From Mesorhizobium sp. M2E.F.Ca.ET.219.01.1.1 (GTDB lineage Bacteria; Pseudomonadota; Alphaproteobacteria; Rhizobiales; Rhizobiaceae), in the NCBI RefSeq assembly GCF_004016445.2, contig NZ_SADT02000007.1, positions 248,001-312,000 of the forward strand: a DNA stretch of 64,000 nt, given 5' to 3'. The position numbers were made by a program, and so were the translations under genes. Of the stretch, positions 1 through 9,586 are shown piece after piece; positions within the stretch are counted from its first letter, which is position 1, and every line of letters starts with the position of its first letter. Under the pieces are notes generated by a model. That model searched no databases, was not told where the DNA came from, and worked only from the letters and a program-made list of their open reading frames with translations.

Positions 1-603
1 ACCAAGCTGCACGCTGTCGTCAACAGGCCGGGCACCTATATCGGCTTCTCGGCCAATTACAGCGGCGCCGGCTTCTCCGGCATGCACTTCGCGTTCCACG
101 GCCTCTCCGACCAGGCCTTCGCCGACTGGGTGGCGCAGGCCAAGAGCGCGCAGGGCACGCTCAGCCGCGAGACCTATCTCGAGCTCGAACGTCCGAGCGA
201 GAACGAGCCGGTCCGGCACTATGCCTCCGTCGATGCCGATCTCTTCGGCGCCATCCTCAATCTGTGCGTCGAGCCCGGCAAGATGTGCATGAACGAGATG
301 ATGTCGATCGACGCCAAGGGCGGCCTGGGGCTCGCCGGCGTCCGTAACACCCTGCCGCTGCAATATGACAAGGTCGCCCGGCGTGGCGCGGTGTTCGGCA
401 GCGATCCGTCCTATGTTGCAAGCATCTGCACAGCGGAGGAGGCGGCTGCCGCTTCGCGCGCGGCCCGTAACGACGATGACAAGGATTGGCCGCTCAGGGA
501 TCTGTCCCCGCTGCGCGGCGTTGGCCTGCTCGCGCCCGGTACGGGCAGCCGCCGCGCCGACGCCGAGACGCCGTCGCTCGGCCTGCTGCGCTTCGAATTG
601 TGA
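1..603 (+). CDS. cyoA: Cytochrome o ubiquinol oxidase subunit II (CyoA), C-terminal part
   Basis: The 5' end lies outside the window; about 200 residues remain, in frame from base 1 to the TGA at 601-603. The visible part is the periplasmic cupredoxin-like domain of quinol oxidase subunit II, with the family motif [12 protein letters not shown] near residues 20-31. No CuA ligand pattern (CxxxC with His and Met) is seen, which fits a quinol rather than a cytochrome c oxidase. The tail after the domain is Ala/Arg/Asp-rich and variable in the family. Its stop lies 10 bases before cyoB, so it is the upstream gene of the cyoABCD operon. The subunit helps form the membrane complex that oxidises ubiquinol and reduces oxygen. 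Confidence 0.9.
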   Translation, partial: TKLHAVVNRPGTYIGFSANYSGAGFSGMHFAFHGLSDQAFADWVAQAKSAQGTLSRETYLELERPSENEPVRHYASVDADLFGAILNLCVEPGKMCMNEMMSIDAKGGLGLAGVRNTLPLQYDKVARRGAVFGSDPSYVASICTAEEAAAASRAARNDDDKDWPLRDLSPLRGVGLLAPGTGSRRADAETPSLGLLRFEL

Positions 604-613
604 GGAATGGCGG

Positions 614-2620
614 ATGCCTGAGACGCTGACCAAATTCATCTTCGGCCGCCTCACTCTGGAGTCGCTGCCGCTGCACGAGCCGATCGTCGTCGGCACCTTC
701 ATCGTGGTGGCGCTCGGCGGCCTCGCGGTTCTCGCCGCCATCACCTATTTCAAACTCTGGGGTTATCTCTGGCGCGAGTGGTTTACCAGCGTCGACCACA
801 AGAAGATCGGCGTCATGTACATGGTGCTCGGCCTCGTCATGCTGCTTCGCGGCTTCTCCGACGCCATCATGATGCGCCTGCAGCAGGCCATCGCCTTCAA
901 CGGTTCGGAAGGTTATCTCAACGCCCATCACTACGACCAGATCTTCACGGCGCATGGCGTGATCATGATCTTCTTCGTGGCGATGCCCTTCGTCACCGGG
1001 CTGATGAACTTCGTCGTGCCGCTGCAGATCGGCGCGCGCGACGTCTCCTTCCCCTTCCTCAACAATTTCAGCTTCTGGATGACGGTGGGCGGCGCCATCC
1101 TGGTCATGGCCTCGCTGTTCGTCGGCGAGTTCGCCCGCACCGGCTGGCTGGCCTATCCGCCGCTCTCGGGCATCAACTACAGTCCCGATGTCGGCGTTGA
1201 TTATTACATATGGGCGCTGCAGGTCGCCGGCGTCGGCACGACCTTGTCCGGCATCAACCTGATCTGCACCATCATCAAGATGCGCGCTCCCGGCATGACG
1301 ATGATGCGCATGCCGGTCTTCACCTGGACCTCGCTCTGCACCAACGTGCTGATCGTGGCGTCCTTCCCGGTGCTGACGGCGGTGCTGACGCTTCTGGCGC
1401 TCGACCGTTATGTCGGCACCAACTTCTTCACCAACGACTTCGGCGGCAACCCGATGATGTATGTGAACCTCATCTGGATATGGGGTCACCCGGAGGTCTA
1501 CATCCTCATCCTGCCGCTGTTCGGCGTCTTCTCCGAGGTCACCTCGACCTTCTCCGGCAAGCGCCTGTTCGGCTACACCTCGATGGTCTACGCCACGGTG
1601 GTCATCACCATCCTGTCCTATCTGGTCTGGCTGCACCACTTCTTCACCATGGGCTCCGGCGCCAGCGTCAACTCCTTCTTCGGCATCACCACGATGATCA
1701 TCTCGATCCCGACCGGGGCGAAGATGTTCAACTGGCTGTTCACCATGTATCGCGGCCGTATCCGCTTCGAGCTGCCGATGATGTGGACGGTGGCCTTCAT
1801 GCTCACCTTCGTTGTCGGCGGCATGACGGGCGTGCTGCTTGCCGTGCCGCCGGCCGACTTCGTCCTGCACAACAGCCTGTTCCTGATCGCGCATTTCCAC
1901 AACGTCATCATCGGCGGCGTGCTGTTCGGCCTGTTCGCCGGTATCGCCTACTGGTGGCCCAAGGCCTTCGGCTTCAGGCTCGATCCGTTCTGGGGCAAGG
2001 TCTCGTTCTGGTGCTGGGTGCTCGGCTTCTGGTTCGCCTTCATGCCGCTCTATATCCTCGGCCTGATGGGCGTGACGCGCCGCATGCGTGTGTTCGACGA
2101 CCCCTCGCTGCAGATATGGTTCGTCATCGCCGCCTTTGGCGCGGTGCTGATCGCCTGCGGAATCGCGGCCTTCCTGGTCCAGATCTTCGTCTCCATCCGC
2201 AAGCGCGCCGAGCTGGTCGACGTCACCGGCGACCCCTGGGACGGCCGCACGCTCGAATGGTCGACCTCCTCGCCGCCGCCTGCCTACAATTTCGCCTTCA
2301 CCCCCATCATCCGCGACAATGACGCCTGGTGGGATATGAAGAAGGCCGGCTATCGGCGTCCGCTCTCTGGCTTCAAGCCGATCCATATGCCGAAGAACAC
2401 CGGCACCGGCGTCGTCCTGGCGGTGTTCAGCGTGGCGCTCGGCTTCGGCCTGATCTGGTACATGTGGTGGCTGGCGGCGCTGAGCTTCGTCTGCCTGATC
2501 GCCACCGCGATCGGCCACACCTTCAACTATCACCGCGACTTCGACATCCCGGCGGCCGAGGTCGCGCAAACCGAAGAGGTGAGGACGGCGCTCCTCGCCG
2601 CTCAGGGGGCTAGGGCTTGA
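614..2620 (+). CDS. cyoB: Cytochrome o ubiquinol oxidase subunit I (CyoB)
   Basis: 668 residues, close to the 663 of E. coli CyoB. It is the catalytic haem-copper subunit that reduces oxygen and pumps protons. The Cu-B/Tyr motif [15 protein letters not shown], the following HH pair (LVWLHHFF) and the haem motif HFHNVIIGG are intact. Residues equal to the E. coli high-affinity quinol site are also present: R79, D83, H106 and Q109 (E. coli R71, D75, H98, Q101). An open frame continues upstream into cyoA, but the ATG at 614 follows the GAGGAATGG stretch and gives the family N terminus. The gene follows cyoA by 10 bases and nearly touches cyoC. Confidence 0.97.
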   Translation: MPETLTKFIFGRLTLESLPLHEPIVVGTFIVVALGGLAVLAAITYFKLWGYLWREWFTSVDHKKIGVMYMVLGLVMLLRGFSDAIMMRLQQAIAFNGSEGYLNAHHYDQIFTAHGVIMIFFVAMPFVTGLMNFVVPLQIGARDVSFPFLNNFSFWMTVGGAILVMASLFVGEFARTGWLAYPPLSGINYSPDVGVDYYIWALQVAGVGTTLSGINLICTIIKMRAPGMTMMRMPVFTWTSLCTNVLIVASFPVLTAVLTLLALDRYVGTNFFTNDFGGNPMMYVNLIWIWGHPEVYILILPLFGVFSEVTSTFSGKRLFGYTSMVYATVVITILSYLVWLHHFFTMGSGASVNSFFGITTMIISIPTGAKMFNWLFTMYRGRIRFELPMMWTVAFMLTFVVGGMTGVLLAVPPADFVLHNSLFLIAHFHNVIIGGVLFGLFAGIAYWWPKAFGFRLDPFWGKVSFWCWVLGFWFAFMPLYILGLMGVTRRMRVFDDPSLQIWFVIAAFGAVLIACGIAAFLVQIFVSIRKRAELVDVTGDPWDGRTLEWSTSSPPPAYNFAFTPIIRDNDAWWDMKKAGYRRPLSGFKPIHMPKNTGTGVVLAVFSVALGFGLIWYMWWLAALSFVCLIATAIGHTFNYHRDFDIPAAEVAQTEEVRTALLAAQGARA

Positions 2621-2622
2621 GC

Positions 2623-3249
2623 ATGGCATCCACGGCGATCACGGCCGATACCGCAGCAGTCTTCCACCTGGAAGAGGAGCATGCGCACGCCGAAGGCGGC
2701 AGCACCATGCTCGGCTTCTGGCTCTATCTGATGAGCGACTGCCTGATCTTCGCCATGCTGTTCGCGGCCTTTGGTGTGCTCGGCGGCAATTACGCGGCGG
2801 GTCCGGCGCCGAAGGACCTGTTCGATCTCGGCCTGGTGGCGGTCAACACCACCATGCTGCTGCTCTCCTCGATCACCTATGGCTTTGCCATGCTGACCAT
2901 GGACAAGGGCCGTGTCGCGGCGACGCAAGGCTGGCTCGCGGTGACCATGCTGTTCGGCCTCGCCTTCCTGTCGATCGAGCTCTCCGAATTCGCGCATATG
3001 ATCCATGAGGGAGCGACGCCGCAGCGCAGCGCCTTCCTGTCGTCCTTCTTTACCCTGGTCGGCACGCACGGCCTGCATGTCACCTTCGGCATCGTCTGGA
3101 TGGTGACGCTGATGGTGCAGGTCGCGCGACACGGCCTCATCGAGGCCAATCGCCGCCGGTTGATGTGCCTCTCGATGTTCTGGCATTTCCTCGACGTCGT
3201 CTGGATCGGCGTCTTCACCTTCGTCTATCTGATGGGGACGTTGAGATGA
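2623..3249 (+). CDS. cyoC: Cytochrome o ubiquinol oxidase subunit III (CyoC)
   Basis: About 208 residues with five predicted hydrophobic segments, the usual size for CyoC. The N-terminal pattern of a His/Glu-rich leader followed by GFWLYLMSDCLIF is typical of this haem-copper oxidase subunit III family. The ATG at 2623 is chosen because an AGGG stretch lies about 7 bases upstream; a TTG at 2617 overlapping the cyoB stop is an alternative. It forms part of the inner-membrane bo3-type complex and overlaps cyoD by four bases (ATGA). Confidence 0.95.
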   Translation: MASTAITADTAAVFHLEEEHAHAEGGSTMLGFWLYLMSDCLIFAMLFAAFGVLGGNYAAGPAPKDLFDLGLVAVNTTMLLLSSITYGFAMLTMDKGRVAATQGWLAVTMLFGLAFLSIELSEFAHMIHEGATPQRSAFLSSFFTLVGTHGLHVTFGIVWMVTLMVQVARHGLIEANRRRLMCLSMFWHFLDVVWIGVFTFVYLMGTLR

Positions 3250-3620
3250 GCGCTCATGATCATGCCGGTCACGACCACGCGCATGGCGGCGCCGCGCACG
3301 GGTCGCTGAAGGGCTACCTGATCGGTTTCTTCCTGTCGGTGATCCTCACCGCCATCCCGTTCTGGATGGTCATGACCGGCGCCATCGACAACAAACAGGC
3401 GACAGCCATCATCATCATGGCCTTCGCGGTGGTGCAGATCGTGGTGCACATGATCTTCTTCCTGCATATGAACCCCGCCTCGGAAGGCGGATGGTCGATG
3501 CTGGCGCTCATCTTCACGGTGATCCTCGTTGTTATCGTGCTGAGCGGCTCGCTCTGGGTGATGTACCACCTCAACGCCAACATGATGCCCGGGCTCCACG
3601 AGATGCAGCAGATGCCATGA
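3246..3620 (+). CDS. cyoD: Cytochrome o ubiquinol oxidase subunit IV (CyoD)
   Basis: 124 residues with a His-rich start (DHAGHDHAHGG) and three hydrophobic helices, matching CyoD. The central VVQIVVHMIFFLHMN segment is the family hallmark. The subunit is needed for assembly of the Cu-B centre in the E. coli enzyme. The start ATG overlaps the cyoC stop (ATGA), and the stop overlaps the next start in the same way, so the genes are probably translationally coupled. No cyoE (haem O synthase) follows; a SURF1 gene takes that place. Confidence 0.95.
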   Translation: MSAHDHAGHDHAHGGAAHGSLKGYLIGFFLSVILTAIPFWMVMTGAIDNKQATAIIIMAFAVVQIVVHMIFFLHMNPASEGGWSMLALIFTVILVVIVLSGSLWVMYHLNANMMPGLHEMQQMP

Positions 3621-4420
3621 GCCATGTATCGGGCGCCGGGAGGACAAGGGCGGACGATATCGCCGGCCGTGCCGGCTCCTTCGTCGCATCGCCGCAGCGT
3701 GTCGGCTTGGCGTCGCGATGGTTCCTGCTGCTGCTCGGGTTTCTCGGTGTCCTGGTCTTTGTCGGGCTCGGCATCTGGCAGCTGGAAAGACGGGTCTGGA
3801 AGCTCGATCTGATCGCCCGCGTCGACCAGCGCATCCATGCTCCGGTCGTCGATGCGCCCGGACCCGCAACATGGGCTGATATCGACGCGGCCGGCTATGA
3901 ATATCGCCACGTACGTCTCACCGGCAGTTTTTCCGGCGGCGCCAACACGCTGGTGCAGGCGGTGACCGAACTCGGTGGCGGCTATTGGGTGCTGACGCCG
4001 ATGCGCGACGATCGCGGCTTCACGATCCTCGTCAACCGCGGCTTCGTTCCGCAGGAGCGCAAGGCCGAATTTCAACAAGAGAGCGGCCCGCGGTCGCCTG
4101 CGGCGGTTGACGGGCTGCTGCGCATCAGCGAGCCCGGCGGCGGTTTTTTGCGCAGCAACGATCCGGCTGCCAACCGCTGGTATTCGCGCGATGTCGCGGC
4201 AATCGCCAAAGCCCGCGGCCTGACGGATGTCGCGCCCTATTTCATCGATGCCGGGACGTCCGGCGCGGATGGCTGGCCGCGCGGCGGCCTGACTGTCGTC
4301 ACCTTCCGCAACAGCCATCTGGCCTATGCTTTGACCTGGTTTGCCCTGGCAGCGATGCTGGCGATCGCCATGGCCAGGCCGATTTTTGCCGGGCGTCGGA
4401 AGCGGGACGCGGCAAGATGA
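3617..4420 (+). CDS. SURF1 family oxidase assembly protein
   Basis: 267 residues with the SURF1 layout: a transmembrane helix near residues 34-53 followed at once by the signature GLGIWQLERRVWK, a periplasmic domain, and a second helix near the C terminus preceded by NSHLAYALTWFALA. SURF1 proteins aid haem insertion into haem-copper oxidases. The ATG at 3617 overlaps the cyoD stop, while a longer frame upstream would run inside cyoD. Position directly after cyoABCD suggests it serves this quinol oxidase. Confidence 0.93.
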   Translation: MSHVSGAGRTRADDIAGRAGSFVASPQRVGLASRWFLLLLGFLGVLVFVGLGIWQLERRVWKLDLIARVDQRIHAPVVDAPGPATWADIDAAGYEYRHVRLTGSFSGGANTLVQAVTELGGGYWVLTPMRDDRGFTILVNRGFVPQERKAEFQQESGPRSPAAVDGLLRISEPGGGFLRSNDPAANRWYSRDVAAIAKARGLTDVAPYFIDAGTSGADGWPRGGLTVVTFRNSHLAYALTWFALAAMLAIAMARPIFAGRRKRDAAR

Positions 4421-5766
4421 ACATCTCGATCGCGCGGCTTCATCACGAGAAGCCGTTCCCAGCGGCTCCTCTTGCCGGCCAGGGCGCCGTCTCGAGCGCC
4501 GATGTGACGAACAGGAAGAACCTGCTGCTCCTCATTCACTTGCGCTGGCTGGCGGTGGCCGGGCAGGTGCTGACCATCCTGGTGACGCAATACTGGTTCG
4601 CCATCCCGCTGCCGCTCACCGAGATGGCCGGCGTGGTGCTGTTCCTTGTCGGGTTGAACATCTTCAGCCTGCTCGCCTTGCGCGGCAATCGCCGTATCTC
4701 CAACGCGCAGCTTTTCGTCGCGCTGATCTTCGACATGGCGGCGCTGACGACGCAGCTCTACCTGAGCGGCGGCGCCTCGAACCCGTTCGTGTCGCTCTAT
4801 CTGCTGCAGATCACGCTCGGCGCCGCGCTGTTGGCGCCATGGTCGACCTGGATCCTGGTCGTGGCGGCCTCCGCCTGTTTCGTCTTCCTCATCTTCGTCT
4901 TCCAGCCGATCGCTCTTCCGCATCATGGCGGCAGCGATCTTCTGGGACTGCATCTGCGCGGCATGTTCATCTGCTTCGTGCTGGCGGCCGGGCTGATCGT
5001 GATCTTCATGACGCGCATCAACCGAAATTTGCGCGAACGCGATGCCTACCTCGCCGACCTGCGCCAGCGTTCGGCCGAGGAGGACCACATCGTGCGCATG
5101 GGTCTGCTGGCCTCCGGCGCCGCGCATGAACTGGGCACGCCGCTCTCCACCATATCGGTCATCCTGTCAGACTGGCGCCAGATGCAGGGCGTCAAGCGCA
5201 ATCGTGAGCTTTCCGAGGACGTTGCCGAGATGCAGGCGCAGATCGAGCGCTGCAAAAACATCGTCACCGGCATTCTCATGTCCTCCGGCCAGGCGCGCGG
5301 CGAGGGCACGATCCGCACCACGATCCGCCAGTTCCTCGACGACCTCGTCCAGGAGTGGCGCGTCAGCCGCCAGCCTTCCAAGCTGGACTTCAGCAACGGT
5401 TTCGGGCCGGACGAGCCGATCGTGTCCGACACGGCGCTGCGACAAGTGATCTTCAACGTGCTCGACAATGCGCTGGAAGCATCGCACCATTGGGTCGGCA
5501 TCGCCGCCGAGCGGGAGGATGAGAAGCTGGTGTTCACCGTCAAGGATCGCGGACCGGGTTTCGACAAGGATATTCTGGCCGGGCTCGGCCAGCCCTATAT
5601 GTCGAGCAAGGGGCGTCCGGGCGGTGGCCTTGGCCTCTTCTTGGTGTTCAATGTCGTGCGCAAGCTCGGCGGCGACGTTTCGGCGCGCAACATGGAGGAG
5701 GGCGCCTGCGTTACCCTTTCGCTGCCTCTGGCGGCGCTGACCGATGGAGGCGATCGTGAAGCCTGA
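4417..5766 (+). CDS. RegB/PrrB/ActS-like redox sensor histidine kinase
   Basis: 449 residues: six predicted transmembrane helices (about 35-200), a dimerisation/phosphoacceptor region with H237 in AAHELGTPLSTI, and a HATPase domain with the G boxes DRGPGFD and GGGLGLFL. Two RegB hallmarks are visible: the quinone-site motif GGASNPF at 118-124 and a single cysteine, C279 in ERCKNI, about 42 residues after the phospho-His. In Rhodobacter RegB the redox-active cysteine is about 40 residues after it. The gene overlaps the SURF1 stop (ATGA) and its partner regulator follows. Inference: it senses the redox state of the quinone pool that the adjacent oxidase draws on. Confidence 0.88.
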   Translation: MNISIARLHHEKPFPAAPLAGQGAVSSADVTNRKNLLLLIHLRWLAVAGQVLTILVTQYWFAIPLPLTEMAGVVLFLVGLNIFSLLALRGNRRISNAQLFVALIFDMAALTTQLYLSGGASNPFVSLYLLQITLGAALLAPWSTWILVVAASACFVFLIFVFQPIALPHHGGSDLLGLHLRGMFICFVLAAGLIVIFMTRINRNLRERDAYLADLRQRSAEEDHIVRMGLLASGAAHELGTPLSTISVILSDWRQMQGVKRNRELSEDVAEMQAQIERCKNIVTGILMSSGQARGEGTIRTTIRQFLDDLVQEWRVSRQPSKLDFSNGFGPDEPIVSDTALRQVIFNVLDNALEASHHWVGIAAEREDEKLVFTVKDRGPGFDKDILAGLGQPYMSSKGRPGGGLGLFLVFNVVRKLGGDVSARNMEEGACVTLSLPLAALTDGGDREA

Positions 5767-6289
5767 TCGATCCCTGTTCGTCGTCGAGGACGACGCGACG
5801 TTCGCGCGCACGCTCAAACGCTCGTTTGAAAAGCGCGACTACCACGTCGTGGTTTGCCACGACCGTGAGGCGCTGCTTGTCGCGCTTGAAAAAGTCGTCC
5901 CTGCCTACGCCGTCGTTGATCTCAAGCTCGGAGCGGGATCGGGCCTCGAATGCGTCAAGCTGCTCAGCGCCCGCGACGCGTCGATGCGGATCGTCGTGCT
6001 GACGGGTTTTGCCAGCATCGCCACGGCGGTCGAGGCCATCAAGCTCGGCGCGTGTCATTATCTGGCCAAGCCTGCCAACACCGACGATATCGAAGCCGCC
6101 TTCGGCCGCGACGAGGGCGATGAGTCTGTGCCGCTCACCAGCCGCCCCACCTCGATCAAGAACCTCGAATGGGAGCGCATCCACGAGACGCTGGTCGAGA
6201 CCGGCTTCAACATCTCCGAAACCGCGCGTCGGCTCGGCCTGCACCGGCGCACCCTTGCCCGCAAGCTCGAGAAGCGCGTGGTGCAGTAG
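5756..6289 (+). CDS. RegA/PrrA/ActR-like response regulator
   Basis: 177 residues: a receiver domain (acidic pocket E11-D13, phosphoacceptor D55 in VVDLKLGAGSGL) and a short Fis-type helix-turn-helix at the C terminus (ISETARRLGLHRRTLARKL), the RegA layout. The start is taken as GTG 5756 because a GGAGG at 5746-5750 stands 5 bases before it. The upstream ATG at 5744 overlaps that ribosome-binding site and is less likely. The gene overlaps the sensor kinase stop, so the two form a coupled two-component pair that probably controls respiration genes. Confidence 0.9.
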   Translation: MKPDRSLFVVEDDATFARTLKRSFEKRDYHVVVCHDREALLVALEKVVPAYAVVDLKLGAGSGLECVKLLSARDASMRIVVLTGFASIATAVEAIKLGACHYLAKPANTDDIEAAFGRDEGDESVPLTSRPTSIKNLEWERIHETLVETGFNISETARRLGLHRRTLARKLEKRVVQ

Positions 6290-6346
6290 AGCAATTCCAG
6301 GAAAAGTGCGTAGCGGTTTTCCGTCCGGAATTGCGTAAAAACAAAG
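6289..6346. repeat. Palindromic intergenic repeat, family A, copy 1
   Basis: It starts GAGCAATTCCAGGAAAAG and ends CCGGAATTGCG plus an A-rich tail, with the arms GGAAAA and TTTTCC inside. Related copies lie at 34262-34310, 47836-47892 and 49076-49120. It fills the gap between two convergent operons and could fold as a transcript end. Confidence 0.8.
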
Positions 6347-6367
6347 ACTCCAGGCGGGCGGCCAGGG

Positions 6368-7372
6368 TTATCCCTGAACGGCCACGCCCAGCACCGAGAC
6401 GCAGTCGCCGGCTTTGACCAGGCCGGGGAAGTGACGCGCGGCCAGCAGCCCCGACATCCTGGCCCTGATCTCCTGCGGCGCCTGGCCGGTGCGGCCGAGC
6501 GGGTGGATGCGCGCGACCACCTGGCCGTCCTCCACCGGTTCGCCGAGATCGACCATGGTCTCGATCATGCCGTCATCCTCGGCGAAGGCGAAGCAATCGC
6601 CCGACGGCATGTCGAGCCACTGGGTTTTGCTCTTCTCGACCGCACCAGACACAATGCCGGCATGGCGAAGCACGTTGAGGATACCGCGCCGGGCAATTCG
6701 CACGGTCTCTGCGCGAGAGGTTCCGCCGCCGCCGAGCTCGGTGGTGACGAAGACCTTGCCCATCTCCTCGGCCGCCGTGTCGTACATGCCGACCGCGTCG
6801 ATCTCGGTCATGCGCATCGAGAACGGCGCCGAGAAAGCCTCGACCGCGGCGAAGGCTTTTTTCTCCTGCGCCTTGTCGGGCAGCGTATGCGCGGCGCAGA
6901 ACGGCACGAAGTCCAGTGTCCTGCCGCCGGAATGGAAGTCGAAGACGATGTCTGCCCGCGGCAGCAGCTCGCGCTGGAAATAGTCGGCGATCTTCTCCGT
7001 CACCGTGCCGTCGGGACGGCCGGGAAAGGAGCGGTTCATGTTGCCCTTGTCGATCGGCGAGGTGCGCGTGCCGGCCCTGAACGCCGGATAGTTCATCGCC
7101 GGCACGATGATCACCGTGCCGGAGACATTTTTCGGGTCGAGCGTGCGGGCGAGCTCGTAGAGCGCCAATGGCCCCTCATACTCGTCGCCGTGATTGCCGC
7201 CGGTCAGCAGCGCCGTCGAGCCCTTGCCGTTGCGCACGACACAGACCGGGATCATCACCGAGCCCCAGGCGGAATCGTCGCGGCTATGGGGCAGGCGCAG
7301 GAAGCCGTGCTGGACGCCGTCGCGCTCGAAGTCGACGGTCGGCGCGATCGGCGATGGACGCAGAGCGGACAT
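6368..7372 (-). CDS. doeB: N-alpha-acetyl-L-2,4-diaminobutyrate deacetylase (DoeB/EutE)
   Basis: 334 residues of the succinylglutamate desuccinylase/aspartoacylase zinc hydrolase family. The zinc-binding GGNHGDEYEG (H61, E64) and the later FDFHSGG motif are intact. In this context it should remove acetate from N-alpha-acetyl-L-2,4-diaminobutyrate, the product of ectoine hydrolase. It is the last gene of the ehu-eut-doe run and follows doeA by 3 bases. The family also holds other deacylases, so substrate is inferred from the neighbours. Confidence 0.9.
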   Translation of the reverse strand: MSALRPSPIAPTVDFERDGVQHGFLRLPHSRDDSAWGSVMIPVCVVRNGKGSTALLTGGNHGDEYEGPLALYELARTLDPKNVSGTVIIVPAMNYPAFRAGTRTSPIDKGNMNRSFPGRPDGTVTEKIADYFQRELLPRADIVFDFHSGGRTLDFVPFCAAHTLPDKAQEKKAFAAVEAFSAPFSMRMTEIDAVGMYDTAAEEMGKVFVTTELGGGGTSRAETVRIARRGILNVLRHAGIVSGAVEKSKTQWLDMPSGDCFAFAEDDGMIETMVDLGEPVEDGQVVARIHPLGRTGQAPQEIRARMSGLLAARHFPGLVKAGDCVSVLGVAVQG

Positions 7373-7375
7373 CGT

Positions 7376-8554
7376 TCAGTCCTTCACGAAGAGCTTGCGC
7401 GGCACATTGGCCAAGCATTCGACGCCGGTGTCGGTGATGAGTATCGACTCGGTAATCTCCAGCCCCATCGTCTCCAGCCATAGGCCGGTCATGAAATGGA
7501 AGGTCATGCCGGGCCTGAGTTCGGTGCGGTCGCCGGGGCGCAGGCTCATAGTGCGCTCGCCCCAGTCCGGCGGATAGGAAATGCCGATCGGATAGCCGGT
7601 GCGGTTGTCCTTGACGATGCCGTACTTCTTCAGCACCGCGAAGAAGGCGTTGGCGATGTCCTCGCAGGCATTGCCGGGCTTGGCTGCGGCCAGGCCTGCC
7701 TCCATGCCTTCCAGCGTCGCCTTCTCGGCGTCGAGGAAGGCTTGCGTCGGCTTGCCGAGGAACACGGTGCGCGACAGCGGGCAATGATAGCGGTTGTAGC
7801 AGCCGGCGATCTCGAAGAACGTGCCTTCGTTCGCCTTCATCGGCCTGTCATCCCAGGTGAGATGCGGAGCCGAGGCGTCCGCTCCCGACGGCAATAGCGG
7901 CACGATCGCCGGATAGTCGCCGCCGATGCCTGCGACGCCGCGCGTGCCGGCATCGTAGATCTCGGCGACGAGATCGCATTTGCGCATGCCGACTTCTATT
8001 TTGTCGACGATGCGCTGGTGCATCGCCTCGACGATGCGGGCGGCCTTGCGCATATAGTCGATCTCGGTCGGGCTCTTCACGGCGCGCTGCCAGTTCACCA
8101 GTGCGGTCGCGTCGGTGAAGCGGGCATTGGGCAGGTGCTTCTGCAGCGCCGCAAAAGCGGCAGCCGAGAACCAGTAATTGTCCATCTCGACGCCGATGCT
8201 GAGCTTGTCCCAGCCGCGCTCGGCCAGCACGCTGGCGAGGTAATCCATCGGATGCCGCTCGGTCGACTGCACATAGTGGTCGGCATAGCCGATGATGTTG
8301 TCATGCGCGAGATAGGCGGTGCGCTTGGCGCCGTTGGCGTCCTGGCCGCGTCCATACCAGACCGGCTCACCGGAAGGTGGCACGATCACCGCCTGATGCA
8401 CATAGAAGGACCAGCCGTCATAACCCGTCAGCCAGGCCATGTTGGACGGGTCGCTGACGATCAGAAGATCGACCCCCTTCATCTCCATAGCCTTCCGCGT
8501 CTTGGCGAGGCGATGGGCAAATTCGCTCCGCGAGAATTTCAGGTTTGGCTGCAT
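7376..8554 (-). CDS. doeA: Ectoine hydrolase (DoeA/EutD), M24 peptidase fold
   Basis: 392 residues with the M24 aminopeptidase P/creatinase 'pita-bread' fold: an N-terminal creatinase-like domain, then the catalytic domain with GTFFEIAGCYNRYHCPLSR near the centre. DoeA enzymes open the ectoine ring to N-acetyl-diaminobutyrate. As in DoeA and creatinase, the full metal-ligand set of true metallopeptidases is not obvious. It is flanked by eutC and doeB in the order known from rhizobial ectoine operons. Confidence 0.92.
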   Translation of the reverse strand: MQPNLKFSRSEFAHRLAKTRKAMEMKGVDLLIVSDPSNMAWLTGYDGWSFYVHQAVIVPPSGEPVWYGRGQDANGAKRTAYLAHDNIIGYADHYVQSTERHPMDYLASVLAERGWDKLSIGVEMDNYWFSAAAFAALQKHLPNARFTDATALVNWQRAVKSPTEIDYMRKAARIVEAMHQRIVDKIEVGMRKCDLVAEIYDAGTRGVAGIGGDYPAIVPLLPSGADASAPHLTWDDRPMKANEGTFFEIAGCYNRYHCPLSRTVFLGKPTQAFLDAEKATLEGMEAGLAAAKPGNACEDIANAFFAVLKKYGIVKDNRTGYPIGISYPPDWGERTMSLRPGDRTELRPGMTFHFMTGLWLETMGLEITESILITDTGVECLANVPRKLFVKD

Positions 8555-8593
8555 TGTTCTTGGGTCCTCGTTTGTTGGGCCTTACGGCCGGTA

Positions 8594-9586
8594 TCAGCTT
8601 TCGAAAATCGCCCCGGCGTTTGCTGCCCGCGCACGGTCGCGCGCGAGCGTGGCAATCGCGGTGTCCTGCACGCCGGTACCGGTGAGGTCGGCGATGGTGA
8701 TGTCGCTCGCCGAGCGTCGTCCGTGTTTCTTGCCGGCAATGATCTGGCCGAGTTCGGTGACCTCGTCGTCGGCAGCCATCACGCCCGCATCGATGGCGTG
8801 GTGAAGCTCGCCCAGACGCCGCGTCTGCTTGGCGCTGTCGGCGACATAGAGATCGGCCATGCGCAGGATCGCCGGCGCGATCTCGTTCTTGTGCTCGGCA
8901 TCCGAGCCCATCGCGGTGATGTGTTGTCCGGCGGAGACGAAGCCGGGCTTGATCAGCGGCTCGGTCGACGGCGTGGTGGTGACGATGATGTCGGCGCCGG
9001 CTGCCGCGTTCGCCGCATCCGGCTCGGCCCGCACCAGGATGCCGAGCTTCTCGCGCAGGCGCGCGGCGGTTGCCTCGGCCTTGGCGGCGTCGCGCGCCCA
9101 AATGCGCGCTTCCTCGATCGGACGTACCAGGCGAAGCGCTTCCAATTGCAAGCCGGCCTGCAGACCGGCGCCGAAGATGGCCGCTATCCTGGAGTCTTCG
9201 CGTGACAAATGCCTGGCCGCGACCGCGCCGGCGGCGGCGGTTCGCACATCGGTCAGATAGCCATTGTCGAGCAACAGCGCCTCGACCACCCCGGTCTTGG
9301 CCGAGAGCAGCACCATCATGCCGCCGCCGCTTGGCAGGCCGAGCTTCGGATTGTCGAAGAAGCCGGAGCTTATCTTGACGGCGAAGCCGTCTATGCCCGG
9401 CACATAGGCGGACTTCACATCGACCTCGCCGCGATGCTCGGGAATGTCGAGCCTCAATATTGGCGGCATCGCCACCGGCAGCGTGGCCAAAGCGCGGAAG
9501 GCGTTTTCGACGCAGGCGACCGCGTCGAGGTCGAGCGTCACGATCTTGCGCAGTTCTGCTTCGGTGAGAATGGTCATCCGGCTCAT
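8594..9586 (-). CDS. eutC: EutC, ornithine cyclodeaminase/mu-crystallin family
   Basis: 330 residues. The ornithine cyclodeaminase-like core is clear: substrate-side motif GFAVKISSGFFDNP, and a Rossmann fold with AAIFGAGLQAGLQLEAL. EutC occurs with EutA and EutB in hydroxyectoine-using bacteria, where the three genes are thought to turn 5-hydroxyectoine into ectoine. The ATG at 9586 overlaps the eutB stop by four bases; an in-frame ATG three codons later is possible. A longer open frame upstream runs through eutB antisense and is not used. Confidence 0.9.
   Translation of the reverse strand: MSRMTILTEAELRKIVTLDLDAVACVENAFRALATLPVAMPPILRLDIPEHRGEVDVKSAYVPGIDGFAVKISSGFFDNPKLGLPSGGGMMVLLSAKTGVVEALLLDNGYLTDVRTAAAGAVAARHLSREDSRIAAIFGAGLQAGLQLEALRLVRPIEEARIWARDAAKAEATAARLREKLGILVRAEPDAANAAAGADIIVTTTPSTEPLIKPGFVSAGQHITAMGSDAEHKNEIAPAILRMADLYVADSAKQTRRLGELHHAIDAGVMAADDEVTELGQIIAGKKHGRRSASDITIADLTGTGVQDTAIATLARDRARAANAGAIFES

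Noticed and set aside
494-2629. 711-codon open frame on the minus strand
   Set aside because: It lies fully antisense to cyoB and its translation is His/Asp/Glu/Arg-rich low-quality sequence, the usual shadow in GC-rich DNA.
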